Below, in pieces: positions 1-6,890 of a stretch of DNA of 23,703 nt. Every line of letters begins with the position of its first letter. The stretch's first letter is position 1. The translations under genes were made by a program, and so were the position numbers. The stretch comes from Eisenbergiella sp963559585. GTDB taxonomy: Bacteria; Bacillota; Clostridia; Lachnospirales; Lachnospiraceae. The notes beneath the pieces were generated by a model. That model saw nothing but the letters and a program-made list of their open reading frames with translations, made no database searches and was not told where the DNA came from. Location of the stretch: positions 1-23,703 of the forward strand of contig CAUWLJ010000051.1 in the NCBI GenBank assembly GCA_963559585.1, read 5' to 3'.

Positions 1-879
1 TTTATAATCAGTCGTAGAAATGTGGGGTATTTATTTATTTTCCCGGCTTTACTGGATCTTTTTATATTTGTAGCAATTCCGTTGATAGCGGCATTTTACA
101 TTGCCCTGACTGACCTGGATATATTTCTTCAAGCGCCGAATTTCATAGGGGTGGACAATTTTAAACAGTCCATTCAGGATGAACGCGTTTGGAATGCGTT
201 TAAAAATACAGCGGTATATGTTGGAGCCAATGTTCCGATACAGCTTGGCTTGGCGCTTGTTATGGCTTTTTTTCTGTCGAAACCTACCAGATTTAATAAG
301 TTTTGCAGAACAATATTTTATGTTCCTGTGCTTTGTTCTTTTACCGCAATAGCAATTCTGTTTCAGCTTTTGCTGAATTCCACAGTAGGCTATATTTCGT
401 ACATGATGAGCTGGTTTACAGGTTCAGTAGATTCCCTGTTATCCAGCCCCAGGTGGGCGATGCCGGTGGTGATAGCTATTTCCGTATGGAAAAATTTTGG
501 AAGAAGTCTGATTATCTATGTAGCTGGAATTCTGGATATTCCACAAACCTATTTTGAGGCCTCAGCTATTGATGGAGCGAGCAGGAGGCAGCAGTTCTTC
601 TGCATTACGATACCCAATCTACTTCCTACAATCAGTTTTACATTATTGACAACTATTATCGGCTCCTTTCAGGTATTTGATGCAGTGTATGTAACTACGG
701 GAGGGGGGCCTTTGTACAAGACGGAGACACTGGTGCAGTATATCTATTTGAGAGGCTTTTCAGATCCGTATGATCTGGGCTTTGCATCTGCTGTATGTGT
801 GGAATTATTTACGGTGATAGCCGTAATTCCTCTCTTCTTTAAGGGATACCTGGATCGAAGGATTGAGAAGAATTTTTAA
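1..879 (+). CDS. Sugar ABC transporter permease, MalF/UgpA type (5' partial)
   Basis: Inner-membrane permease subunit of a carbohydrate-uptake (CUT1) ABC transporter. The reading frame is open to the left edge, beginning FIISRRNVGYLF, so the true start lies outside the window; the GTG at 22 is only an internal candidate. Several hydrophobic membrane segments are visible, starting with YLFIFPALLDLFIF. The EAA loop that contacts the ATPase reads FEASAIDGASRRQQFFCITIP, near residue 185 of the visible part. The second permease follows after an 11-base gap with an AAGGAGA ribosome binding site. No ATPase or binding-protein gene is visible here; CUT1 systems of Firmicutes commonly borrow a shared MsmK-type ATPase, which is inference in this case. 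Substrate unknown. The family call is secure. Confidence 0.9.
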   Translation, partial: FIISRRNVGYLFIFPALLDLFIFVAIPLIAAFYIALTDLDIFLQAPNFIGVDNFKQSIQDERVWNAFKNTAVYVGANVPIQLGLALVMAFFLSKPTRFNKFCRTIFYVPVLCSFTAIAILFQLLLNSTVGYISYMMSWFTGSVDSLLSSPRWAMPVVIAISVWKNFGRSLIIYVAGILDIPQTYFEASAIDGASRRQQFFCITIPNLLPTISFTLLTTIIGSFQVFDAVYVTTGGGPLYKTETLVQYIYLRGFSDPYDLGFASAVCVELFTVIAVIPLFFKGYLDRRIEKNF

Positions 880-890
880 GGAGATCAATT

Positions 891-1723
891 ATGCTGAAAC
901 TGAAAAAGAAATATATATATGAAGTGTTCCGGGTGGTTTTATGCTCCCTGCTGCTTGTTATTATTGTGTTTCCATTTCTCTGGCTTGTGCTTAGCACATT
1001 TAAGTTGCCCAAGGATATTGTGAAGTGGCCCCCACGATTTGGCCGCGGGAATGGACGATCAGAAATTACATCACTGTCTGGGACAGGATCCCACTGGCCA
1101 CTTATTTTAAAAACACGATTATCTATTCGGTTATTACGGCAACACTAGCTACCATACTGGATTCCTTTGCAGGCTACGCATTTGCCAGGCTTACATTTAA
1201 AGGACGGGATAAAATTTTCAATATGGTTTTGCTGACCATGATGGTTCCCTTTCAAATCATAATGATCCCTCTTTATCTGGAACTGAACGCCATGGGTATT
1301 CTGAACACCTATGTGGGACTGATCCTGCCGCATATCGCCACAGCATACGGGATTTTCTTTATGAAATCCTTTTATATTACACTTCCTCAGAGCCTGGAAG
1401 AAGCGGCAAGAATAGACGGGATGAATGAGATCGGCATATTCTGCAGGATTATGTTTCCTTTGACAAAACCGGCATTTATTACTTATTTTATCTTTAATAT
1501 TACAGGATGCTGGAATGATCTTCTTTATCCCCTTATGATGACGAGCTCGGCAGACATGCGTACCCTTTCTGCAGGACTTGCATTATTTATTGGGGAGGGG
1601 GTTAGGGAAAATGGGCCTGCTTTTGCGGCTGCATTGCTGTCTATGCTTCCTTTGATCGTAGCATATTGTTTTGGACAGGAATATTTTGTGGAGGGAATAG
1701 CCGTTTCAGGAATGAAGGAATGA
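891..1723 (+). pseudogene. Sugar ABC transporter permease, MalG type, broken by a frameshift
   Basis: Second permease of the CUT1 transporter. The ATG at 891 opens a frame coding for an N-terminal membrane segment and the sequence LPKDIVKWPP, then drifts into nonsense and stops at 1148. The rest of the protein, from TIWPREWTIRNYITVWDRIP to the stop at 1721-1723, lies in the -1 frame. The break maps to the run of five C at 1029-1033: one more C would restore TGG-CCC-CCC-ACG and give a normal 277-residue protein. The downstream part keeps the EAA loop EEAARIDGMNEIGIF and the C-terminal membrane segments. Either the gene is a recent pseudogene or the assembly has a homopolymer error. If real, the transporter loses one of its two permeases. 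Confidence 0.85.
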
Positions 1724-2271
1724 TGGAAAAAAGGAAAAAAGATACATTAAGAAAAGCATATTCCATCCTGTTTTTTTATATGAAAATCGGTCTTTTCACA
1801 TTTGGAGGAGGATGGAGTATTGTGGAGCAGATGAAACGTGAGTTTGTGGACAAGAAGAAGATTATCAGTGAGGAGGAGCTGACAGATCTTACATCGGTGG
1901 GACGGTCTCTGCCGGGAACAATGATTGGAAATGTGTGCTTTATGTTTGGCTATCATGTCGGGGGAATTTGGTGTGGCATGGCGGCACTGGTGGGGATCGC
2001 CTTTTGGCCCTTCCTTATTCTGTTTGGCGTTGCCCTGTTGTATGATACGGTGGTAGAAAACCCGCTTGTGGCTGGCGCCATGACAGGTATTCGTGCAGTA
2101 GTGGTTCCGATTATGGTATCGGCCACCACTACACTCTGGAAGCAGTCGATCAAGGATTCGTTCTGTGTTTGTTTGATGCTGGCAGCGTTTGCCGCCAGCA
2201 TATTGGGAGCAGGGAATATCCCGTTGATTTTATGTGGAGCTACCATTGGAATGATGAAAAAGGGGCGCTGA
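1720..2271 (+). CDS. CHR-family transporter, first half-size subunit
   Basis: Short-chain member of the chromate ion transporter (CHR/ChrA) family, about 183 residues, corresponding to the N-terminal half of full-length ChrA. Visible features are the family opening FYMKIGLFTFGGGWSIVEQM, the segment VGRSLPGTMIGN in the position of the conserved PGP-type loop, and four or more hydrophobic segments. Two adjacent ATGs exist, 1720 and 1723; 1720 is better spaced from AGGAA at 1708-1712. The start overlaps the permease stop (ATGATG over TGA), so it is translationally coupled to the sugar permease. The next CHR half follows after one base, and the two probably form a heterodimer. Chromate is the historical substrate of the family; the physiological anion here is unknown. 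Confidence 0.85.
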   Translation: MMEKRKKDTLRKAYSILFFYMKIGLFTFGGGWSIVEQMKREFVDKKKIISEEELTDLTSVGRSLPGTMIGNVCFMFGYHVGGIWCGMAALVGIAFWPFLILFGVALLYDTVVENPLVAGAMTGIRAVVVPIMVSATTTLWKQSIKDSFCVCLMLAAFAASILGAGNIPLILCGATIGMMKKGR

Positions 2272-2272
2272 T

Positions 2273-2809
2273 ATGGAATTGATTAAGCTTTTTCTTTCTT
2301 TTGTTAAAATAGGGTTTACCAGCTTTGGGGGAATGTCCATGGTTCCGTTGATTAATAGTGAAATGCTGTCAAACGGATGGTTGAGTACCAGGGAGGTGGC
2401 GGATATTGTTGCTATTGCGGAGATGACCCCCGGCCCCCTTGGCCTGAATTGCGCTACATTTGCAGGGATGCGTGTGGAGGGGATTCTGGGAGCTCTTTGC
2501 GCCAATCTGGGGATACTGCTTCCAAGTTATTCAGTTGCATTTTTAGTATCGGTTGGATTTGAAAAGTGGAAAAAACAGTTCTGGGTGAAAAAGGCACTCT
2601 ATGGTTTGAAGCCTGTGTGCATCGGACTGATTCTTGGTTCCATGCTTTCTATTGGAGAAACGAGTTATTTGTATCAAGGAAGGCCCATGGTATTCTGCAT
2701 TTTGACAGAGGTTTGCGGGCTGTACCTCCTGCTTGGAAAGAAATGGGAAGTTCCGATTGTAATTGTGCTTGCAGCACTGGCAGGGATGGCTGCCTGCGTG
2801 TTTGGATAA
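2273..2809 (+). CDS. CHR-family transporter, second half-size subunit
   Basis: Partner half of the short-chain CHR (ChrA-like) pair, 178 residues, homologous to the first half. It begins with FLSFVKIGFTSFGGMSMVPL and carries the hallmark EMTPGPLGLN segment at about residues 49-58, which is better conserved here than in the upstream partner. Hydrophobic stretches near residues 65-95, 110-130 and 140-177 suggest membrane segments. The ATG follows the upstream stop by one base (TGA-T-ATG), with AAGGGG ahead of it, so the genes are tightly coupled. Paired half-size CHR proteins are common in Firmicutes and are thought to work as heterodimers. Nothing in the window points to chromate resistance; location in a sugar operon suggests another anion or a metabolic role. 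That is inference. Confidence 0.87.
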   Translation: MELIKLFLSFVKIGFTSFGGMSMVPLINSEMLSNGWLSTREVADIVAIAEMTPGPLGLNCATFAGMRVEGILGALCANLGILLPSYSVAFLVSVGFEKWKKQFWVKKALYGLKPVCIGLILGSMLSIGETSYLYQGRPMVFCILTEVCGLYLLLGKKWEVPIVIVLAALAGMAACVFG

Positions 2810-2880
2810 GCTTTGCACAGGAATTTACCGCACTTACCGGTTCTTTGTACACGCTTCCTTGTAAACCATCACTTTTTTCA

Positions 2881-2909
2881 TTCCATATTCCCCCCCAATA
2901 TGTTACAAT
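2881..2909 (+). promoter_or_regulatory. Putative SigA promoter for ddl-murF
   Basis: A TTCCAT -35-like box (2881-2886), a 17-base spacer and a TACAAT -10 box (2904-2909), the latter preceded by TG (2901-2902) as in extended -10 promoters. It lies in the 185-base gap between the CHR gene and ddl, where an independent promoter is expected because the function and base composition change. The -35 is weak. Nothing else clear was seen in 2810-2880, and no strong terminator for the upstream operon was found. Confidence 0.5.
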
Positions 2910-2921
2910 CATAACCACAGT

Positions 2922-2958
2922 CTGCCGCCGCCGGCGCAGAAACCGGAAATGGCGGCAG
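2922..2958 (+). promoter_or_regulatory. GC-rich hairpin in the ddl leader
   Basis: CTGCCGCC (2922-2929) pairs perfectly with GGCGGCAG (2951-2958); an inner CCGG/CCGG pair (2931-2934 with 2943-2946) can extend the fold. It starts about six bases after the predicted transcription start and ends 36 bases before the ddl ATG. No U-run follows, so it is not a simple terminator. It may stabilise the mRNA 5' end or be a regulatory leader. Confidence 0.45.
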
Positions 2959-2994
2959 AAATGGATAACAGACAAGAATCAGCGGAGGTTTACC

Positions 2995-4026
2995 ATGAAA
3001 ATAGTGGTATTATGCGGCGGAATCAGCACAGAACGGGATGTATCCCTCACATCCGGCAGGATGATCTACCAGGCATTGAAAAAAAGAGGCCACCAGGCCG
3101 TGCTCCTGGATGTGTACCTGGGATACGAAGGAGAGACGGAAGGGATCTTTGAGAAGGATACCGACTGGGGAAGCCAGATCGGTGGAATTGGCGAGACGGA
3201 TCCTGATATTTCCCGGATAAAGGCCATGAGAAAGGACGGAGGCAGAAGCTATTTCGGCCCCGGCGTCCTTGCGGTCTGCCAGATGGCGGACGTGGTATTC
3301 CTGGGGCTGCACGGCGAGGACGGAGAGAACGGCAAGGTACAGGCGGCCTTCGACCTGATGGGCATTCGTTATACGGGGACGGATTACGTCAGCTCCGCCC
3401 TGTCCATGGATAAGAATCTGGCCAAGGAGCTGTTTGCATACCACGGCGTGCCCACCCCGGCAGGCATCTGCATCCGAAAAGGGGAAGCCTGCGGCCGTGT
3501 TCCCTTTCCCTGTATCGTAAAGGCCAGCAGGGGCGGCTCCAGCGTGGGCGTGTGCATTGCCCGTAATGAGGAGGAGTATGCGAAGGCCGTGGAGGAAGCC
3601 TTCCGCTATGACGACGAGGCTGTGGTGGAGCAGTATATTGAGGGACGGGAGTTTTCCTGTGCGGTGATCGATGGAAAGGCCCTTCCGGTTATCGAGATTG
3701 CTCCTCTGTCCGGCTTCTATGACTATAAAAATAAATACCAGGCAGGCAGCACGGTGGAAACCTGCCCTGCCCATCTTCCCGACGACAAGACCCGGGAGAT
3801 CCAGCGCGTGTCGGAGCAGGTATTCCGTGTCCTGCGGCTGAAAAATTATGCCAGGATGGATTTCATGATGGATCAGGAGGGCAGGATCTACTGCCTGGAA
3901 GCCAACACCCTTCCCGGCATGACGCCCACCTCCCTGATTCCTCAGGAGGCTCAGGCCATGGGTGTGGGATTTGAGGAGCTGTGCGAGTGGATCATTCAGC
4001 TCTCTTTTCGGACGGAAGGCCGCTGA
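2995..4026 (+). CDS. ddl: D-alanine--D-alanine ligase
   Basis: ATP-grasp ligase that joins two D-alanines in the cytoplasm, giving the dipeptide that MurF adds to the peptidoglycan precursor. The 343-residue length is normal for the family. Motifs in order are GGISTERDVSL at residues 8-18, HGEDGENGK in the substrate/omega region, KASRGGSSVG in the ATP-grasp fold, YDYKNKY of the flexible loop, ARMDF, and EANTLPGMTPTS near the C-terminus (usually EINTLPGMT). The YxxKY loop is typical of true D-Ala-D-Ala ligases rather than VanA-type D-Ala-D-Lac ligases. The ATG at 2995 is chosen because GGAGG lies six bases upstream and the Rossmann-like N-terminus starts immediately. murF follows 88 bases downstream, a functional pair. 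Confident. Confidence 0.96.
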   Translation: MKIVVLCGGISTERDVSLTSGRMIYQALKKRGHQAVLLDVYLGYEGETEGIFEKDTDWGSQIGGIGETDPDISRIKAMRKDGGRSYFGPGVLAVCQMADVVFLGLHGEDGENGKVQAAFDLMGIRYTGTDYVSSALSMDKNLAKELFAYHGVPTPAGICIRKGEACGRVPFPCIVKASRGGSSVGVCIARNEEEYAKAVEEAFRYDDEAVVEQYIEGREFSCAVIDGKALPVIEIAPLSGFYDYKNKYQAGSTVETCPAHLPDDKTREIQRVSEQVFRVLRLKNYARMDFMMDQEGRIYCLEANTLPGMTPTSLIPQEAQAMGVGFEELCEWIIQLSFRTEGR

Positions 4027-4043
4027 CGCGGCAGAATGAGGTA

Positions 4044-4101
4044 AGAGTGGAGGAAAAGCGCTTTCACTCTCCCTGGTTTTGTGTGCGCGCCAAAGCGCGC
4101 A
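4044..4101 (+). promoter_or_regulatory. Two hairpins in the ddl-murF gap
   Basis: First element: AGAGTG (4044-4049) pairs with CACTCT (4065-4070) around a loop that contains AAAGCGCTTT; it is followed by CCCTGGTTTT. Second element: TGCGCGC (4084-4090), a CAAA loop, then GCGCGCA (4095-4101), ending only three bases before the murF Shine-Dalgarno GGGAGC. They could attenuate transcription or tune translation of murF. The inner palindrome also resembles a catabolite-response (cre) element on the minus strand, but two positions differ. Confidence 0.45.
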
Positions 4102-4114
4102 GATGGGAGCAAAT

Positions 4115-5647
4115 ATGAGAAATATGACGCTGATCAATATGGCGGAGGCCTGCGGGGGCAGGCTGGTTCTGCCCCGGGAATGGGGAGAGAGTGGGGTAGC
4201 ATACCCTTCCGGGCACGCCGGGGCTGTGGAAGCCGGAGCCTCTTCCGATGATGGACCCGCCGCCGTCCTGGCCGCAGAGGCCGCCGGCGTCGTTCTGGAT
4301 TCCAGGCAGGTGGAGAAGGGCTTTGTATTCATTGCCGCCAGAGGCGAGCGTGTGGACGGCCATCGTTTCATCCCGGAGGTTTTCGAGAAGGGTGCGCTGG
4401 GCGTGGTCTGTGAGAAGCTTCCGGAGAGTATAACAGGCCCCTGCATTTTGGTGGAGGACAGCTTTCATGCCCTGCAAAGGATCGGGGAATTCTACCGCTG
4501 TCAGTTTCCCGTAACGGTGGTGGGCATCACCGGAAGCGTGGGCAAGACCAGCACCAAGGAGTTTGTGGCCTCTGTGCTGGCCCGGCGGTTCCGGGTGCAC
4601 AAGACCCGGGGCAATTACAACAATGAGGTGGGCGTGCCTCTCACCGTGCTTTCCATGCCGGAGGATACCCAGGCGGCTGTGCTGGAGATGGGGATCAATC
4701 ATTTCGGAGAGATGAGGAGGCTGAGCCGCATCGCAAGGCCGGATATCTGTGTGATGACCAATATCGGTCAGTGCCATCTGGAATTTTTGGGCAGCAGGCA
4801 GGGCATCCTGAAAGCAAAATCGGAGATCTTCGATTTTATGAAGGAGGATGGTTTTGTGTGCGTCAACGGGGATGACGACATGCTCTCCTCGATCCGTGAA
4901 GTGAAGGGCAGAAGGCCGGTGAGATTCGGCCTGAATGAGAGGGCGGAGAACGATCTGTACGCCACAGACATAAAAAGCCTGGGGCTTCTGGGCAGCGAGG
5001 CGGTGATCCATGTCAGGCCCGGCATTTTTTCCCCGGATATTTCCTGCGCAGATTCCCTTTCTGACCGGGAAAAGGAAAAAGGGGAATGGTCTTTCCCTGT
5101 CCATATCCCCCTTCCCGGCGGACACATGGTCTACAACGCGCTGGCGGCTGCCGCGGTGGGACTGCATCTGGGGCTGAGTGCAGAGGAGATTGCAGAAGGA
5201 ATCGCCCGTGTGGAGGGTGTGAGCGGCCGAAGCCATATTATAAAGGCGGGGGATAAGCTTCTGATCGATGACTGCTACAATGCCAATCCGGTTTCCATGG
5301 AGGCGGCCATCGATCTGCTGGGGCAGGCGGAAGGGCGCAGGGTGGCGGTCCTGGGAGATATGTTTGAACTGGGAAAGGAGGAGCGCGCCCTGCATGCACG
5401 GGTAGGACGCTATGCCGCAGAGCACGGCGTGGACTGCCTGATCTGCGTGGGAGAGCTGTCCCGCTCCATGTACGAGGAAGCGCAGAGGGCCGGGAGCCTG
5501 AGCGCACTTGTCTATTTCCCTGACAGGGAAAGCCTGCTTCGGGAGCTGGAGTCTCTGCTTCTTCCTGGCGATACGGTTCTGATCAAGGCCTCCCATGGCA
5601 TGGGCTTTGAGCAGGTGGTGGAGCGCCTGTCCGGCCGGAACACATGA
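4115..5647 (+). CDS. murF: UDP-N-acetylmuramoyl-tripeptide--D-alanyl-D-alanine ligase
   Basis: Cytoplasmic Mur ligase that adds D-Ala-D-Ala to the UDP-MurNAc-tripeptide, completing the pentapeptide precursor; it uses the product of the upstream ddl. The P-loop GITGSVGKTS is at residues 137-146, followed by the family segment TRGNYNNEVGVPLTVL, then EMGINHFGEM and NIGQCHLEFLGS in the central ATPase domain; DDCYNANPVSM and LGDMFELG mark the C-terminal region. At 510 residues it is longer than the usual 450-460. Extra sequence is visible as an Ala/Gly-rich insert near residues 30-55 and a charged stretch (SLSDREKEKGEW) near residue 320. The ATG at 4115 follows GGGAGC at a good spacing; earlier in-frame ATGs lack one. 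Confidence 0.95.
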   Translation: MRNMTLINMAEACGGRLVLPREWGESGVAYPSGHAGAVEAGASSDDGPAAVLAAEAAGVVLDSRQVEKGFVFIAARGERVDGHRFIPEVFEKGALGVVCEKLPESITGPCILVEDSFHALQRIGEFYRCQFPVTVVGITGSVGKTSTKEFVASVLARRFRVHKTRGNYNNEVGVPLTVLSMPEDTQAAVLEMGINHFGEMRRLSRIARPDICVMTNIGQCHLEFLGSRQGILKAKSEIFDFMKEDGFVCVNGDDDMLSSIREVKGRRPVRFGLNERAENDLYATDIKSLGLLGSEAVIHVRPGIFSPDISCADSLSDREKEKGEWSFPVHIPLPGGHMVYNALAAAAVGLHLGLSAEEIAEGIARVEGVSGRSHIIKAGDKLLIDDCYNANPVSMEAAIDLLGQAEGRRVAVLGDMFELGKEERALHARVGRYAAEHGVDCLICVGELSRSMYEEAQRAGSLSALVYFPDRESLLRELESLLLPGDTVLIKASHGMGFEQVVERLSGRNT

Positions 5648-5671
5648 CAGGGCGGCTGCCCGCAGCGTGGG

Positions 5672-5688
5672 CGGCCAAAGAAAGGCCG
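5672..5688. terminator. Weak hairpin between the convergent murF and araC-type genes
   Basis: The 93-base gap holds CGGCC (5672-5676), a 7-base loop and GGCCG (5684-5688), with another CGGCC at 5697 able to compete for pairing, and GGGC/GCCC at 5650-5661. No good U-run follows on either strand. A bidirectional terminator is expected here, but the sequence support is weak. Confidence 0.25.
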
Positions 5689-5740
5689 GAATATGCGGCC
5701 GGGAGGGGAAGCATACAGCTGCCCTTTCTTCTCCGCCCAT

Positions 5741-6568
5741 TCAATCGCTGTGGCATGCCTTCCGGTAAGCCGAGGCGGTCATCCCGCAGGATTTCTGAAA
5801 GCATTGGGCGAAGTAACTGGGAGAGGAGAAGCCGGAAGACTGGGCTACCTCCGTAATACTGTAATCTGTACTGGCCAGCAGCTCCTTGCTGGCCTTTATT
5901 CGTACCTCGCACAGGTAGCTGATGGGGGAACAGCCGAAATATTTGTTGAAAGTGTGTACAATATAATATTTATTCAGGTGGGACACCTCCGCCAGGGTAT
6001 CCAGCGTGATATTCCGGGTGTAGTTGGCATCGATGTACTGCTTCAGCTTCAGGCATTCCCTGCTGGATTTCACCGCAGACGCATATTCATAGGAAAAATG
6101 GGAACGCCGCAGAAGCCTGGTGATCACGATCTGGAGAAGGTTCTGGCAGACCAGCTCATACCCCTCGCCGCGTTCCTCCATCTCTTTTAAAAGGGAGGCC
6201 ATATAGAAATGGAAATCGCTGTGTTCGTTCCGGCAGCTGAAAATAATATGGTTTTCCTGGTTTTCAAATGTGAAATTCAGTCCCTCCACGCCGAGGATGA
6301 TATATTCCAGGGGAACCGCCCCGGTGGAGGTCTCCGTGTGCGCCACGTTGGGATTGATAATAATGAAATCCTCCTCCTGCACCGGGTAAACCCCGTCCTC
6401 GATCAGGTAGCTGCCCCTTCCCTTTTTGATGTAACACAGCTCTGCGAAATGGTGCGTGTGGGGAAGGCTGGGCCAGTCGTTTTCATATTTGGAATAGGTG
6501 ACATAGAGAAGCTTTGCGTTTATGGGGCCGTTGCCCATGGTGTCCAGCGGGTATCTTGCTATTGCCAT
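5741..6568 (-). CDS. AraC-family transcriptional regulator of the GH112 locus
   Basis: 275-residue AraC/XylS regulator. The N-terminal half is a cupin-like sugar-sensing domain with the typical HTHHFAELCYIKKGRGSYLI segment near residues 37-56. The C-terminal half, about residues 172-272, carries two helix-turn-helix units: ITLDTLAEVSHLNKYYIVHTF and SITEVAQSSGFSSPSYFAQCF (each given here with its core residues). The ATG at 6568 has AAGGAGA upstream at six-base spacing. It is transcribed away from the binding-protein/permease/GH112 operon, the usual arrangement for a local activator of sugar uptake. GCAATAT repeats in front of the operon and a copy in its own leader are candidate binding sites, which would also give autoregulation. 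The family call is firm; ligand and targets are inferred. Confidence 0.92.
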   Translation of the reverse strand: MAIARYPLDTMGNGPINAKLLYVTYSKYENDWPSLPHTHHFAELCYIKKGRGSYLIEDGVYPVQEEDFIIINPNVAHTETSTGAVPLEYIILGVEGLNFTFENQENHIIFSCRNEHSDFHFYMASLLKEMEERGEGYELVCQNLLQIVITRLLRRSHFSYEYASAVKSSRECLKLKQYIDANYTRNITLDTLAEVSHLNKYYIVHTFNKYFGCSPISYLCEVRIKASKELLASTDYSITEVAQSSGFSSPSYFAQCFQKSCGMTASAYRKACHSD

Positions 6569-6587
6569 ATTGTCTCCTTTTTAAGAT

Positions 6588-6594
6588 ATATTGC
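6588..6594 (-). promoter_or_regulatory. GCAATAT copy in the araC-type gene leader
   Basis: On the minus strand this reads GCAATATATC, matching the two repeats at 6777 and 6798 upstream of the divergent operon. It lies about 20 bases before the regulator's start codon, so binding here could repress the regulator's own transcript. Short motif in AT-rich DNA, so chance occurrence is possible. Confidence 0.35.
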
Positions 6595-6776
6595 GCTTCT
6601 TGGCTTTGACAGGCAGGCAGATACTGTACTTAAATAAAGCATTAACGTTGCATAAATTGTAAAAAAGTATCAGTACAACTTGTCGATATTAGTCATAGTG
6701 CGGAGAAAAATAAGAGAAAAGAAGTTCTCGTTCATCCAAGTGACTAAAAAGATAATACCAAAAAAGACAGCAAAAC

Positions 6777-6804
6777 GCAATATTTATAAAAAAAGAAGCA
6801 ATAT
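6777..6804 (+). promoter_or_regulatory. Candidate AraC-type binding site: two GCAATAT direct repeats
   Basis: GCAATATTTA begins at 6777 and GCAATATATA at 6798, exactly 21 bp apart, which is two helical turns on the same DNA face. The downstream copy ends five bases before the predicted -35 box at 6810. AraC-family activators commonly bind such spaced direct repeats abutting the -35 region. The region 6600-6776 is AT-rich and showed no other clear element. Confidence 0.55.
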
Positions 6805-6809
6805 ATAGA

Positions 6810-6838
6810 TTGTGAATTGAAAACAATAAAGCTATACT
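6810..6838 (+). promoter_or_regulatory. Putative promoter of the GH112 transport operon
   Basis: TTGTGA (-35, 6810-6815), a 17-base spacer and TATACT (-10, 6833-6838). Transcription would start near 6845, leaving a leader of about 46 bases that contains a small AAACC-AATG-GGTTT hairpin (6856-6869) before the AGGAGG ribosome binding site at 6879-6884. Confidence 0.65.
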
Positions 6839-6890
6839 GAAAGCATCAGGTAATCAAACCAATGGGTTTTAAAAAAGAAGGAGGAAAAGT

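Noticed and set aside
1029..1034. Programmed -1 ribosomal frameshift in the MalG-type permease
   Set aside because: The site does not fit a canonical X-XXY-YYZ slippery heptamer, no clear downstream pseudoknot was seen, and sugar permeases are not known to need one; a lost C is simpler.
1720..2809. Chromate resistance determinant
   Set aside because: Only the family name suggests it; there is no chrB-type regulator or reductase, and the genes are coupled to sugar transport.
2995..5647. Vancomycin-resistance-type ligase cluster
   Set aside because: The ligase has the YxxKY loop of ordinary D-Ala-D-Ala ligases, and no vanH, vanX or two-component genes are present.
3010..5740. Long minus-strand open frames (478 and 558 codons) opposite ddl and murF
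   Set aside because: They are the GC-rich antisense of two clearly recognised genes, lack any family motif and are rich in His/Pro/Arg, typical of shadow frames.
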